From an uncultured Rothia sp. (lineage in GTDB: Bacteria; Actinomycetota; Actinomycetes; Actinomycetales; Micrococcaceae), in assembly GCA_946221065.1 (NCBI GenBank), contig CAMIIO010000001.1, forward strand, positions 186,001-250,000: a stretch of DNA of 64,000 bases, written 5' to 3'. The notes below the pieces were generated by a model. That model made no database searches and was not told the origin of the DNA. It saw nothing but the letters and a program-made list of their open reading frames with translations. The position numbers and the translations under genes were made by a program. Every line of letters begins with the position of its first letter. Within the stretch, counting starts at the first letter, position 1. Shown piece by piece: positions 44,729-53,864 of the stretch.

Positions 44729-45151
44729 GTTTCTTCTGTATGTGGAAGTTGAGGGTGTTGTTCGCGGGTTGCGTCATCGTTTGTCATAATCGAAACCTTA
44801 TCCTCGGAAAGATTCGTCGGTAAATTAGTATGTCCGCCTTGAGGGTTGGAATCATAAAACTGTTGCTTGAGTAGCGTAAACATCATGAGTCGTAAAATAT
44901 ATTCGTACTAATGGACTGCATAATTATCGATATGTGTTGTTTAGATATTAAAATTTGTAAAAAAACCATTAAAAATACTCTTGTCATATAAAACTGGCAC
45001 AGCTCGATTACAAGCGTTTTCGGAGGAAAACATCACCTCCCGTGTAGGATTTTATGGGCTCTCCCCTCAAGAGCCGTAGTATTCCTCCCCCGCTTGGTTG
45101 CTCGCATTCTTGTGAGCACGCGGTCGCACCTTATGAAAGAGTCATTGAACC
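44729..45151 (+). other. AT-rich upstream region and hairpin leader of the acyltransferase gene
   Basis: No supportable gene. Bases 44880-45000 are conspicuously AT-rich and contain TATAAA near 44986, a possible -10. Downstream come two small hairpins: GGAGG/CCTCC (45022-45040) and GGCTCT/AGAGCC (45057-45075). The next gene starts with GTG 45152 and lacks a close Shine-Dalgarno, so the leader may influence translation. Confidence 0.4.
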
Positions 45152-47167
45152 GTGCCTCAGCCTGTTAAATCTCATCAAAAATATTTTCCTGCCCTGGATG
45201 GTATTCGCGCACTTGCCGTTATCGCCGTCATTTTCTATCACATGGGTATTCCCGGCGTTAGTGGTGGCCTGCTAGGGGTGGGGATATTCTTTACGCTCAG
45301 TGGGTACTTGATCACCGGGCTTCTACTTAAGGAGTATCAGAAGAAAGGCGCTATCGATCTAGTAGGATTCTGGATTCGACGGTTGAGGCGACTAATGCCT
45401 GCACTGATTGCCGTGTTGATTGCCGTAATACTTACAGAAGTTATTACCGGCGCTGAGAATCTGCGAAAGATTCTATGGACGGCTTTTTCTGGCCTACTAT
45501 ATTTTGCTAACTGGGCAACCATCGCTCAGGGGCAGAGCTACTTTGACTGTTTTGCGCCGCCGGGACCGCTGGATCATCTGTGGTCGCTTGCGATTGAAGA
45601 GCAATTTTATATTGTGTGGCCGTTACTATTCATTCTTCTAATGCGTCTCTTCGCTAAATCAAAGGCGGCTGTATATACGCTATTACTGCTGGCTAGCGCC
45701 GCTTCTTTTTATCTACTGTGGGCGCTTTCTGCCCCTGGCTTCGATAACACTCGTGCCTACGAGGGTACTGATACCCGTGCCGGTGGGTTATTGCTGGGTG
45801 CGTTAGTTGCCTTGATTCTTCCTGCCTGGCGCCACCAAACCCAAAAATCTTTGGCATACCGCTTGAGCTTAGATGGACTCGCCGTGCTGGCGCTGAGTGT
45901 TATTGGTTGGCTGATGGTGAGTACGGACGATACCTCACTTTCTTTGTATAGCTATGGGTTGTTGGTTCTCACTCTTGCTGTATGCGTGCTTCTTGTGACG
46001 GCAACCGCTCAGGGAACTTTTGCCGAGAAAATGCTGGGTGCTAAACCGCTTGCGTGGGTAGGGGAGCGCTCGTATGGTCTGTATCTGTGGCATATGCCGG
46101 TTATCGCCTTTTCCCCTAACGCACTTATTAAATGGAATCCGTATGTGGCGTCCCTAGCTGAGCTGGGTGTGACGTTTGTGTTGGCGATGGCTAGCTGGAC
46201 CTTTATTGAGAACCCCATTCGTATTCATGGGCTAAAGGGAGTGCTGGGTACTCTGAGACAACGAGTACGTTCGCGCCATGAATCATTGATTGCCGTGGGC
46301 GCTGTGGCAACGTTGGTGAGCGCAACGAGTCTGCTTGCTCTGCCGCAGCTGGGACAGCCCGACGGCGTGCAGGCAGGAACGGGGCAAGCTAAAGTTTTCG
46401 GAGATCCTGCCGGGCAGCTTGTGGGTAAGGGTGGCGGTCAGCCTTCGGCGGCTCCTGCTGCGGCAACGGCTGATCCTTCAGATAAGGCCCAGCAGGTCAC
46501 GGACCCTGCACAGCTTAAAACGAAGTGTGAAAATGTGGTGCATATTGGTGACTCCACGTCGGTGGGACTCATGGACGAGCAGTTCCTCCCGGATCCTGCG
46601 GATCGTGTAGATGCACAGTATAAAAAATACGGTGCTCAGAATGTGTTTACCGATATTCAGGGAGGTCGTTCCATCATTGAAACTCCAGAGGGCACTACTA
46701 GCGTGAGCGATGGAGTCGATAAGATCAAGGCGAAGCTTGACTTCCATGCCTGCTGGGTGATTGCTATGGGTACTAATGAGGTGGCGAATATTGCCGCCGG
46801 TTCCAATAATAGTTTGGACATGCGTATTGACACCATGATGGAGATGGTGGGTGATGACCCGGTGATGTGGCCTACCGTGCGTACTATCGCCCCGGCAGAT
46901 GGCTACTATGATGAGACAGAAATGCAGAAAATGACGGAGGCGCTGGTAAAGGCTACGAAGAAGTACCCTAACCTGTACGTGTACGACTGGGCACAACAGA
47001 ATAAAAACGAGTGGTATCAGGGAGACGGTATTCACTTCACTACTCCCGGCTATCAGTGGCGCGGAAAGATTTTCGCTCGTGCTCTTGCTGCGGCGTTCCC
47101 TGCCGCGGGGGAGTCACCTAAGGATCACGTGTTTGCGTTATCTCAGCAGATGATTGATACACCCTAG
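45152..47167 (+). CDS. OatA-like acyltransferase (acyltransferase-3 + SGNH domain)
   Basis: A 671-residue two-part membrane protein. Residues about 10-380 are an acyltransferase-3 membrane domain (KYFPALDGIRALAVIAVIFYH at the start, DHLWSLAIEEQFY in the middle, LSVIGWLMVS-type helices). A Gly/Ala/Pro linker leads to an external SGNH esterase/transferase domain with block I HIGDSTSVGL, block III GTNEV and block V DGIHFTTPGY. Such proteins O-acetylate cell-wall glycans (peptidoglycan MurNAc or secondary polymers), changing lysozyme and Rpf sensitivity. Its place after rpf, another wall-active protein, is suggestive. It starts with GTG; an AAAGAG lies 12 bases upstream, which is distant. Confidence 0.9.
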   Translation: MPQPVKSHQKYFPALDGIRALAVIAVIFYHMGIPGVSGGLLGVGIFFTLSGYLITGLLLKEYQKKGAIDLVGFWIRRLRRLMPALIAVLIAVILTEVITGAENLRKILWTAFSGLLYFANWATIAQGQSYFDCFAPPGPLDHLWSLAIEEQFYIVWPLLFILLMRLFAKSKAAVYTLLLLASAASFYLLWALSAPGFDNTRAYEGTDTRAGGLLLGALVALILPAWRHQTQKSLAYRLSLDGLAVLALSVIGWLMVSTDDTSLSLYSYGLLVLTLAVCVLLVTATAQGTFAEKMLGAKPLAWVGERSYGLYLWHMPVIAFSPNALIKWNPYVASLAELGVTFVLAMASWTFIENPIRIHGLKGVLGTLRQRVRSRHESLIAVGAVATLVSATSLLALPQLGQPDGVQAGTGQAKVFGDPAGQLVGKGGGQPSAAPAAATADPSDKAQQVTDPAQLKTKCENVVHIGDSTSVGLMDEQFLPDPADRVDAQYKKYGAQNVFTDIQGGRSIIETPEGTTSVSDGVDKIKAKLDFHACWVIAMGTNEVANIAAGSNNSLDMRIDTMMEMVGDDPVMWPTVRTIAPADGYYDETEMQKMTEALVKATKKYPNLYVYDWAQQNKNEWYQGDGIHFTTPGYQWRGKIFARALAAAFPAAGESPKDHVFALSQQMIDTP

Positions 47168-47352
47168 CCAATATTTAGGTACGCGCTCTTATTATGGGCA
47201 AGCGCGCTCGTCATCTGAAAAATAAAGTTCACCAAGTCTCGCGTTGTCAATGAAAATCGATAGCGCGGGGCCTGTCTCATACCCTTGCCCCGCTAGCTCA
47301 ACAAACAGCTAGACTAGGGGAGGAAAACTATTCACCCAGCAACGGAGATTTC

Positions 47353-47649
47353 ATGTCTGACATCACCCGTGAGACGGTCGCACACCTGGCGAACCTTGCT
47401 CACATTGAAATGACGGAATCTGAGCTTGAATCCCTGGCAACTGAACTCGGCGTCATCGTTGAGTCTGTTGCCTCAGTCTCAGAGGCGGTATCTGACGATA
47501 TTCCGGCTACTTCCCACCCAATCCCCCTGAAAAACGTGTTCCGTGAAGACGTAGTGGGTCAAACCCTAACTGCCGAAGAAGCGCTCTCTGGTGCTCCCGA
47601 TGAAGCGGATGGCAAGTTCAAGGTTCCGGCTATTTTGGATGAAAACTAG
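47353..47649 (+). CDS. gatC: Asp/Glu-tRNA(Asn/Gln) amidotransferase subunit C
   Basis: A 98-residue GatC. It holds the GatAB heterodimer together for transamidation of Glu-tRNA(Gln)/Asp-tRNA(Asn). Pattern: ITRETVAHLANLAHIEMTE at the N-terminus and a C-terminal LKNVFREDVVG strand. The start is ATG with GGAG five bases upstream. gatA begins 10 bases after the stop and gatB overlaps gatA's end, so gatCAB is an operon. Confidence 0.95.
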   Translation: MSDITRETVAHLANLAHIEMTESELESLATELGVIVESVASVSEAVSDDIPATSHPIPLKNVFREDVVGQTLTAEEALSGAPDEADGKFKVPAILDEN

Positions 47650-47659
47650 AGGGGTGCTC

Positions 47660-49252
47660 ATGAGCGACATTATTAAACTTTCTGCGGCCGAGTTAGCCGA
47701 GAAACTGAAATCTTCCGAGCTCTCCTCGGTTGAAGTAACCCGTGCGCACTTAGAGCGTATCGAAGCTACGGACGGCGCTGCTCTGGATGAGGCAAACCGT
47801 GCCGCCGGCAAGAGCGGCCTTAACGCGTTTTTGCATACGAACGCGGAAGAAGCCTTGCAGGTTGCTGAAGGCGTTGATAAAGCGCGTGCCGCTGGGGAAG
47901 AACTTCCCGAACTTGCCGGTGTTCCGATTGCTGTTAAAGACTTAATCGTGACCAAGGGCCAGCCCACCACCGCGGCATCGCGTATGTTGGAGGGTTGGAT
48001 GAGCCCCTATGACGGCACCGTAACTAAGAAGTTACGTGCGGCTCGGATGCCGATTTTGGGTAAGACTAACCTGGATGAGTTCGCGATGGGTTCCTCCACC
48101 GAGCACTCAGCTTTTGGCGTGACCCGTAACCCCTGGGCGCTGGATCGGATTCCCGGCGGTTCCGGTGGTGGCTCGGCGGTGTCCGTGAGCGCGTTCCAGG
48201 CTCCGCTGGCGCTGGGTACTGATACCGGCGGCTCGATTCGTCAGCCCGCTGCCGTGACCGGCACCGTGGGCGTGAAGCCCACCTACGGTTCCATCTCCCG
48301 TTACGGCGTGATTGCAATGGCCTCTTCGCTGGATCAGGTGGGTCCGTGTACCCGTACCGTGCTGGACGCTGCACTGCTTCATGAGGTCGTTGGCGGTTAT
48401 GACCCGCAGGATTCCACTTCGCTCAATGAGCCTGTTGGTCCCTATGTGGAGCAGGCTCGCGCCGGCGCCAAGGACGGCGGGCTGAAGGGACTGCGCGTCG
48501 GCATCATCAAAGAACTCACCGGAGACGGTTTTCAGGCGGGTGTGAGTGCACGCTTCAACGATTCCCTGGAGCTGTTGCGTGAAGCAGGTGCCGAGGTTAT
48601 AGAGGTATCGTTACCTTCGGTGAAGGAAGCGTTGGGCGCTTATTACCTCATTATGTCCTCCGAGGTGTCTTCTAACCTTGCTAAATACGACGGCGTCCGC
48701 TTTGGTCTGCGTGTACTTTCCGAGGAGGGACCGCTCACCATCGAGCGCGTGATGAGCGCAACCCGCGCGGCAGGTTTCGGCGCGGAAGCTAAGCGTCGCA
48801 TTATTTTGGGCACCTATGCTCTGTCCGCGGGCTACTACGATGCCTACTATGGCTCTGCGCAGAAGGTGCGTACTCTCATTCAGCGTGACTACGCCGCTGC
48901 CTTTGAACAGTGCGATGTGCTGGTTTCGCCCACCGCTCCTACTACCGCCTACAAGATCGGTGCGATGGATGAGGCTTCGGATCCTATGGCAATGTATTTA
49001 GGTGATATTGCCACCGTGCCCACCAACCTCGCCGGCGTTCCGTCCATCTCCATTCCTGCCGGTTTGGCAGATGAAGATGGCTTACCCGTTGGCATCCAGT
49101 TCACCGCGCCCGCTCACGAGGACGCCCGCCTCTACCGCGCCGGTGCCGGGCTGGAAGCACTATTGAACACCAAGTGGGGTGCGCCCTTGTGGTCGCAGAT
49201 GCCCGATACCGAATCCTTGATTCGCGACTTCGATTTTGGGGGAGCTAACTAA
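47660..49252 (+). CDS. gatA: Asp/Glu-tRNA(Asn/Gln) amidotransferase subunit A
   Basis: An amidase-signature enzyme of about 530 residues releasing ammonia from glutamine for the GatB kinase/transferase. The Ser-cisSer-Lys triad elements are all visible: the lysine in PIAVKDLIVTKG, then PGGSGGGSAVS with the cis-serine, and DTGGSIRQPA with the nucleophile. The open frame extends upstream into gatC, but the start is ATG 47660-47662, with GAGGGG five bases upstream and the normal MSDIIKLSAAEL N-terminus. Confidence 0.96.
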   Translation: MSDIIKLSAAELAEKLKSSELSSVEVTRAHLERIEATDGAALDEANRAAGKSGLNAFLHTNAEEALQVAEGVDKARAAGEELPELAGVPIAVKDLIVTKGQPTTAASRMLEGWMSPYDGTVTKKLRAARMPILGKTNLDEFAMGSSTEHSAFGVTRNPWALDRIPGGSGGGSAVSVSAFQAPLALGTDTGGSIRQPAAVTGTVGVKPTYGSISRYGVIAMASSLDQVGPCTRTVLDAALLHEVVGGYDPQDSTSLNEPVGPYVEQARAGAKDGGLKGLRVGIIKELTGDGFQAGVSARFNDSLELLREAGAEVIEVSLPSVKEALGAYYLIMSSEVSSNLAKYDGVRFGLRVLSEEGPLTIERVMSATRAAGFGAEAKRRIILGTYALSAGYYDAYYGSAQKVRTLIQRDYAAAFEQCDVLVSPTAPTTAYKIGAMDEASDPMAMYLGDIATVPTNLAGVPSISIPAGLADEDGLPVGIQFTAPAHEDARLYRAGAGLEALLNTKWGAPLWSQMPDTESLIRDFDFGGAN

Positions 49253-50757
49253 TGTCAGACGAAATTTTGAGCTTTGAAGAAGCACTCGAAAAGTATGATC
49301 CCGTCCTCGGCTTTGAGGTACACGTTGAGCTGAATACCGCTACCAAGATGTTCGACGCCGCTCCCAACGAGTTTGGCGACACCCCGAACACCAATATCAC
49401 CCCCGTCTCGTTGGGCTTGCCCGGTGTATTGCCGGTAGTCAATGGTAAAGCGGTGGAGTCTTCCATGAAGCTTGGTCTTGCTCTGGGCTGTGAAATCGCC
49501 CCGGTTTCGCACTTCGCGCGTAAGAACTACTTTTACCCGGACACCCCCAAGAACTTCCAGACCTCGCAGTTCGATGAACCGATTGCCGCTAACGGCTCGA
49601 TTGATATTGAGCTAGAGGATGGCACCGTGTTCACCATCGATATTGAGCGTGCTCACATGGAAGAAGACGCCGGTAAGCTCACCCACATGGGTGGTTCCGC
49701 TGGCCGTATTCAGGGCGCCGAGTTCTCACTCGTTGACTACAACCGCGCGGGCGTTCCGCTGGTAGAAATCGTGACCCGTCCCATCGTGGGAGCGGGGGAG
49801 CGCGCACCCGAGCTGGCACGCGCCTACGTGGCAGCTATCCGCGACATCGTAAAGGCTCTTGGTATCTCCGATGCCCGCATGGAGCGCGGTAACGTGCGCT
49901 GCGACGCAAACGTTTCTCTGATGTCTAAAGGCACCACCGAGTTCGGTACTCGAACCGAAACTAAGAACGTGAACTCGCTACGCTCGGTAGAGCGCGCGGT
50001 ACGCTACGAGATTCAGCGTCACGCCGCTGTACTGGAGTCCGGGCAGAAAATTATTCAGGAAACCCGTATGTGGCACGAGGACACCCGCGAAACCACTGCG
50101 GGCCGCCCCAAATCCGACGCCGATGACTACCGCTACTTCCCGGAACCGGACCTCGTCCCCGTGGTTACCAACTCCGAGTGGATCGAGTCGCTACGTGCCG
50201 AGCTACCCGAGATGCCCGCCGAGCGTCGTCGTCGTTTGAAGGCTGACTGGGGATACTCGGACGAGGAATTCCGTGACGTCATCAACGCCGGTGCGATGGA
50301 CGCCATCGAGGAAACCGTTGCCGCCGGTGCCTCACCTGCTGTGGCTCGTAAATGGTGGATGGGCGAGATCGCACGTATTGCCAAGAAGCAGGACGTGGAG
50401 CTCACCGAAACCGGCGCTACCGCCCAGAACATTGTTGAGCTGAACAAGCTCATCGAGGACAAGAAAATCAACGATAAAATCGCGCGCCAGGTGCTGGAGT
50501 TTGTGATTGCCGGCGAGGGCACCCCCGCCGAGATTGTTGAAAAGCGCAATCTTGCTGTGGTTTCCGACGACGGCGCGCTCACCGCAGCTATTGATGAGGC
50601 GTTCGCGGCCATGCCCGACGTCGCCGAGAAGATTCGCGGCGGTAAGGTTCAGGCTGCCGGTGCCGTGGTGGGTCAGGTAATGAAGGCTACCCGCGGCCAG
50701 GCAGACGCTGGACGTGTGCGTGAGCTGATTCTGGAAAAGCTGGGAGTAGAAGGCTAA
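49252..50757 (+). CDS. gatB: Asp/Glu-tRNA(Asn/Gln) amidotransferase subunit B
   Basis: A 501-residue GatB. It phosphorylates and amidates Glu/Asp on mischarged tRNA. Signature runs are PVLGFEVHVELNTATKMF, GLPGVLPVVNGKAV, RKNYFYPDTPKNFQTSQ and GNVRCDANVS; the C-terminal YqeY-like tail domain binds tRNA. The ATG shares a base with gatA's TAA, a coupled start. A weak inverted repeat (AAGCCGCCC at 50782 and GGGTGGCTT at 50849) downstream may close the operon. Confidence 0.96.
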   Translation: MSDEILSFEEALEKYDPVLGFEVHVELNTATKMFDAAPNEFGDTPNTNITPVSLGLPGVLPVVNGKAVESSMKLGLALGCEIAPVSHFARKNYFYPDTPKNFQTSQFDEPIAANGSIDIELEDGTVFTIDIERAHMEEDAGKLTHMGGSAGRIQGAEFSLVDYNRAGVPLVEIVTRPIVGAGERAPELARAYVAAIRDIVKALGISDARMERGNVRCDANVSLMSKGTTEFGTRTETKNVNSLRSVERAVRYEIQRHAAVLESGQKIIQETRMWHEDTRETTAGRPKSDADDYRYFPEPDLVPVVTNSEWIESLRAELPEMPAERRRRLKADWGYSDEEFRDVINAGAMDAIEETVAAGASPAVARKWWMGEIARIAKKQDVELTETGATAQNIVELNKLIEDKKINDKIARQVLEFVIAGEGTPAEIVEKRNLAVVSDDGALTAAIDEAFAAMPDVAEKIRGGKVQAAGAVVGQVMKATRGQADAGRVRELILEKLGVEG

Positions 50758-50931
50758 ACATTATGTAGCGCACTTTGCTAGAAGCCGCCCCTCTCTAGAG
50801 ACAATTGAGGTATCAGTAATACAACTGAGGAATAATTGTTTTGGGGAAGGGTGGCTTTGCCATCTCTGAGGTGTATGAGTATGTGCTGTATAGAAAGCAT
50901 AGTAATAGCTCAGTGTGACAGTTAAAGAGAG

Positions 50932-51195
50932 AAGCCGGCATGCGGAGTAGTCTCACGCATGCCGGCTTATTCTATCGGTTATTAAGTTGGGGGAACTTAA
51001 TAATTCTTAATATTCATAGCCACCAGAAAAGCTATAAATATCTAGGTCATCAGCTGCAATGAGTCGAGCGTAGGCGACAATCAAACCTACTTCTCAATGC
51101 ACTAGGGTCCATAGCCAGTGGACACTCTTGCTGATGTATTTATAGTTTAGGGGACACCCTGGCGCGCTTATAGCGCAGTTGGTTTCACAGCTCAT
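50932..51195 (-). repeat. Degenerate repeat unit 1: small-peptide frame plus terminator hairpin
   Basis: On the minus strand the unit starts with an ATG frame of 33 codons (51195-51094; it includes CAISAPGCPLNYKYIS and ends HWLWTLVH). The same frame after that stop would read VGLIVAYARLIAADDLDIYS then FSGG. It ends in a perfect 13-bp hairpin, AAGCCGGCATGCG/CGCATGCCGGCTT (50932-50968), with loop GAGTAGTCTCA. The DNA aligns along its length with unit 2. It looks like a former small gene of about 65 codons, now interrupted. No known family recognised. Confidence 0.65.
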
Positions 51196-51365
51196 GAAAA
51201 TTATATATAGACAGTTATATTAATCGTCTCATATATCAAAATATTCTTTTCTGACAAGCCACTACGTCAAAATTTTGGTCCTTGAGAAAACTTCTATTTT
51301 TCTCTCAAACTTTTTAGGCTACCGAATAATTGTTCAGCAATAGCGCAAGTTAAAGGGGCCAGAGC

Positions 51366-51375
51366 GGGGGGGGGG
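51366..51375. repeat. G10 homopolymer run
   Basis: Ten consecutive G on the plus strand, the longest mononucleotide G run noticed in the window. It lies in a non-conserved minus-strand frame between the two repeat units, so any phase-variable effect is unproven. Confidence 0.9.
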
Positions 51376-51542
51376 CTAGTCTCTCGGCGGAGTACAAGAA
51401 GGAAGTAAGAGGACTTCTGTGACTCCAAGATGTTATGAAATGCCTTGAGCACGGAGATTTTCACTCTTGATCCACTTCGTGCAATCTGCACTGTGATGCC
51501 AGACCTCGGAAATGTACAGGAACTGATTGTGCTTAAAAGGGG

Positions 51543-51789
51543 AAAGCCGGCACGCGGAGTAGTCTCACGCGTACCGACTTTGTACTTATCAGATTGGGGA
51601 AATCTTATAAGAGGTGCGATACTTAGCCACCAGAAAAGCTAAAAGTATCAATAGTCATCACTGTTGCATCTGCAAAGGCGATAATCGAAACCTCATACAG
51701 ATAGCAGAAAGTCCATAGCCAGTGGTCTCTCTGGTGATGTACTTATAGTCTAGAGTAGCAGCTGTCGCGCTTATAACGCAGCACCTCAT
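51543..51789 (-). repeat. Degenerate repeat unit 2: small-peptide frame plus hairpin
   Basis: Homologous to unit 1. The minus-strand ATG frame of 43 codons (51789-51658) opens with CVISATAATLDYKYIT and then leaves the conserved frame by a single-base difference relative to unit 1; the other frame continues as HWLWTFCYLYEVSIIAFADA and ends TFSFSGG. The end hairpin AAAGCCGGCACGCG/CGCGTACCGACTTT (51543-51581) has two mismatches but the same loop as unit 1. The unit begins immediately after the end of the frameshifted 51814-52769 gene. Confidence 0.62.
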
Positions 51790-51813
51790 ATGTGTCGCAT
51801 ATAACTATTATTC

Positions 51814-52769
51814 CTAGTCATCGACCGAAATAAAGTGCAAAGTTTCGTTATACACCGGGCTCAAATAGATACTCGCCCGCCATCCGGTGACGGGAAGATC
51901 AATATTTTTTTCGATAGTACCTGCCACATCATCCTTAATCTCACGTACCACTTTGACGGTTTGCGGAGCCGTGTGCTCGTCCGCGAAGAAAAGCCGAATA
52001 ACGGCACTAGAGCGAGATTTTACAAAGTTCAGTTCTAGTACCTCGGGAGGTTCCACATCCGGCACAATATCCATCTCGTAATCTACCGGGATAGACTCTC
52101 CCAGACGCAAAGGGTAGTTCAAATTCAATCGATACCGGTTCTCTTCCTCATCCCACACCGAAGTGCCTGGAGAAAGAAACCGGACGTCTTTAATTTCGTT
52201 GCGGACGGTTGGCGAATAAATTCGCTGGCAATCATCCACCAACGAACGAGCAATCAAACTAACCCGAATGGTATAAACCTGCCGATACTGATCTAGATAG
52301 ATGTCGTAGAGCGAAGTGGTGATACTCAGATTAGCCTTAAGCCCAGGATTGGCATGCGCTACTTCTTCAGCTCCACGTAATTCCAAGAGCTCTTGCGTGG
52401 TGCGCTCGTCAAAGCCAAACGCCTCTGCAAAAAGATGTACGGTTTCTGCCGTAATTTTCTCGCCAAGAAGTGCGCGTCGAACTCTATCTTTGTACCGACT
52501 CTGCTCGTGAAGATACCCATATGAGCCGCAATAGCACGGGAGATAGCCCGATAGCTCAGAACCTGCTTTGTGGGACTAACGTTTTGCGGGGCAAACGCAG
52601 TCCATACTTTTTGCGCCTCCGGACTCAGCAAAAGCTCTCGCAGACGTTCGCGAGTGCGCGCATACAGTGGGTCTTTGGGCGATTGTTGTGACCGGTATGC
52701 AGATTGAAGTGTCTCGGGTTCTGGAGTTTTGGTAATAACAGGAGCGGTACGAGGTGGCTGATCCATCAT
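51814..52769 (-). pseudogene. Frameshifted paralogue of the 52806-53819 gene (HTH-like N-terminus + beta-rich C-terminus)
   Basis: Two overlapping minus-strand frames form one ancestral gene. The first (from 52769) gives RTRERLRELLLSPEAQKVW and YRAISRAIAAHMGIF, the helical N-terminus. The conserved sequence then moves to the other frame near 52490-52510: RVRRALLGEKITAETVHLFA and EAFGFDERTTQELLEL, matching SVRRALRGELMTDRTANRF and VAFGFTEDESALL in the neighbour. The second frame continues through a strand-rich region (NLNYPLRLGESIPVDYEMDI) to a stop at 51814. A single-base change restores one gene of about 317 codons. It lies 36 bases downstream of the intact copy on the same strand. Confidence 0.75.
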
Positions 52770-52805
52770 ACTTTCTTCGGTTGGCTAGTATCTGATGAGT
52801 ATGAG

Positions 52806-53819
52806 TTAGTCATTAGTGTCAGGGGTGGATGGGTTGCGGCTTATATTAATAGCACCTTTAGTGCCGTCCGGCCTCATCACGGGCCACAAGAAACCGCAAT
52901 AGGACTGATGAATCACTGGGTAATGCATGGAATAGTGCGTGAGTCCCGGGGTAAGATCGTCTGTTTGTAGCGGAGACTCTTCGGCAAGATCATCCCACAC
53001 GCAGTGTTTGATTTCCGGTGGACCTTCTTCAAAACGCAAAATAATAGTGATATTAAATTTAGGTTTATCGGATACTCCCACACCCATCAAATTAGTGTAG
53101 TGCGGAAAATCATCTATTCTCTCGTTAACAGCTATGCGGTAATGAGTCTTGTGGATCTCTCCTTTCGCCAGGGGATAGGGGGCTTTAAAATAAACCGTAT
53201 AAGAGTTATATTCACTGTTTTTTACAAAATCTAAGCTGGCAGCCTGCACCTTTTCTAAGGTGCCGCCTTCTAGAACCTGAAATTCAAGACCGCTACCTTC
53301 AATATGAGGCTTAATATACTCCAAACCCTCAATCTCAGACATGAGAATCTCGGTAATTTCTATAGAAGTCAAGAACCCCTTTTTGTCGATGTCAAGAACA
53401 AACGTTTGAGACAGCGAAATATACTCTCCAGCTTTACCCGCTTTTCTATTCTGCTCCAGAGCAGAATGTGAAAGGTATCGGTGATGTATAAAAGACTGCC
53501 AGAGCAGGGCGCTCTCATCTTCAGTGAAACCAAAGGCCACAATAAACCGATTAGCCGTGCGATCAGTCATCAGTTCGCCACGCAGGGCTCGACGTACAGA
53601 GTCCTTAAGCTGATCCGGAGATAGCTCATGATCCTCATCTTCGGACAGTTCATACGCCATAAAGGTTGCTACGGCGCGAGCATTAATGCCTGTGCCGCGC
53701 CGTCGCTGCACAAATTGCCCCCACATATCTCGATACGGCTCTTTGATCAGCAATTCTTGGAGAATCTCATGAGGTTTTTTGGGGGTGAGCGAATGAGGAA
53801 CTACATACGCGGTCTGCAC
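52806..53819 (-). CDS. HTH-like/beta-rich two-domain protein, unrecognised family
   Basis: A 337-residue soluble protein. Residues about 20-115 are helical and resemble a regulator-type helix-turn-helix region (KDSVRRALRGELMTDRTANR); about 140-320 alternate strands, with the family-shared PLAKGEIHKTHYRI corresponding to PLRLGESIPVDYEM in the paralogue. I do not recognise the C-terminal domain. The start is GTG 53817-53819: no Shine-Dalgarno is visible, but TATATA ends about five bases before it, a layout that suggests a leaderless mRNA. It follows the oligopeptidase gene by 45 bases and precedes its broken paralogue. There is no signal peptide or membrane span. A ligand-responsive regulator or signalling protein is possible but unproven. 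Confidence 0.7.
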   Translation of the reverse strand: MQTAYVVPHSLTPKKPHEILQELLIKEPYRDMWGQFVQRRRGTGINARAVATFMAYELSEDEDHELSPDQLKDSVRRALRGELMTDRTANRFIVAFGFTEDESALLWQSFIHHRYLSHSALEQNRKAGKAGEYISLSQTFVLDIDKKGFLTSIEITEILMSEIEGLEYIKPHIEGSGLEFQVLEGGTLEKVQAASLDFVKNSEYNSYTVYFKAPYPLAKGEIHKTHYRIAVNERIDDFPHYTNLMGVGVSDKPKFNITIILRFEEGPPEIKHCVWDDLAEESPLQTDDLTPGLTHYSMHYPVIHQSYCGFLWPVMRPDGTKGAINISRNPSTPDTND

Positions 53820-53864
53820 GGAAATATATAATCCTTTGGGGAGAGGGGGAACTATAAAAGGCGA

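Larger units (their letters stand above)
50758..51813. other. Gene-poor decayed stretch between gatB and the HTH-like gene pair
   Basis: Over 1 kb without a convincing gene, visibly lower in GC than gatCAB. It carries two degenerate direct repeats (50932-51195 and 51543-51789, listed separately), each with a hairpin and a broken small reading frame on the minus strand, and a G10 run at 51366-51375. The stretch 51245-51540 between the repeats holds a minus-strand 65-codon frame (51294-51491) spanning the G run; I cannot assign it. Confidence 0.6.

Noticed and set aside
50758..51813. Insertion sequence remnant between gatB and the HTH-like pair
   Set aside because: No transposase-like frame or terminal inverted repeats with target duplication; only internal direct repeats are visible.
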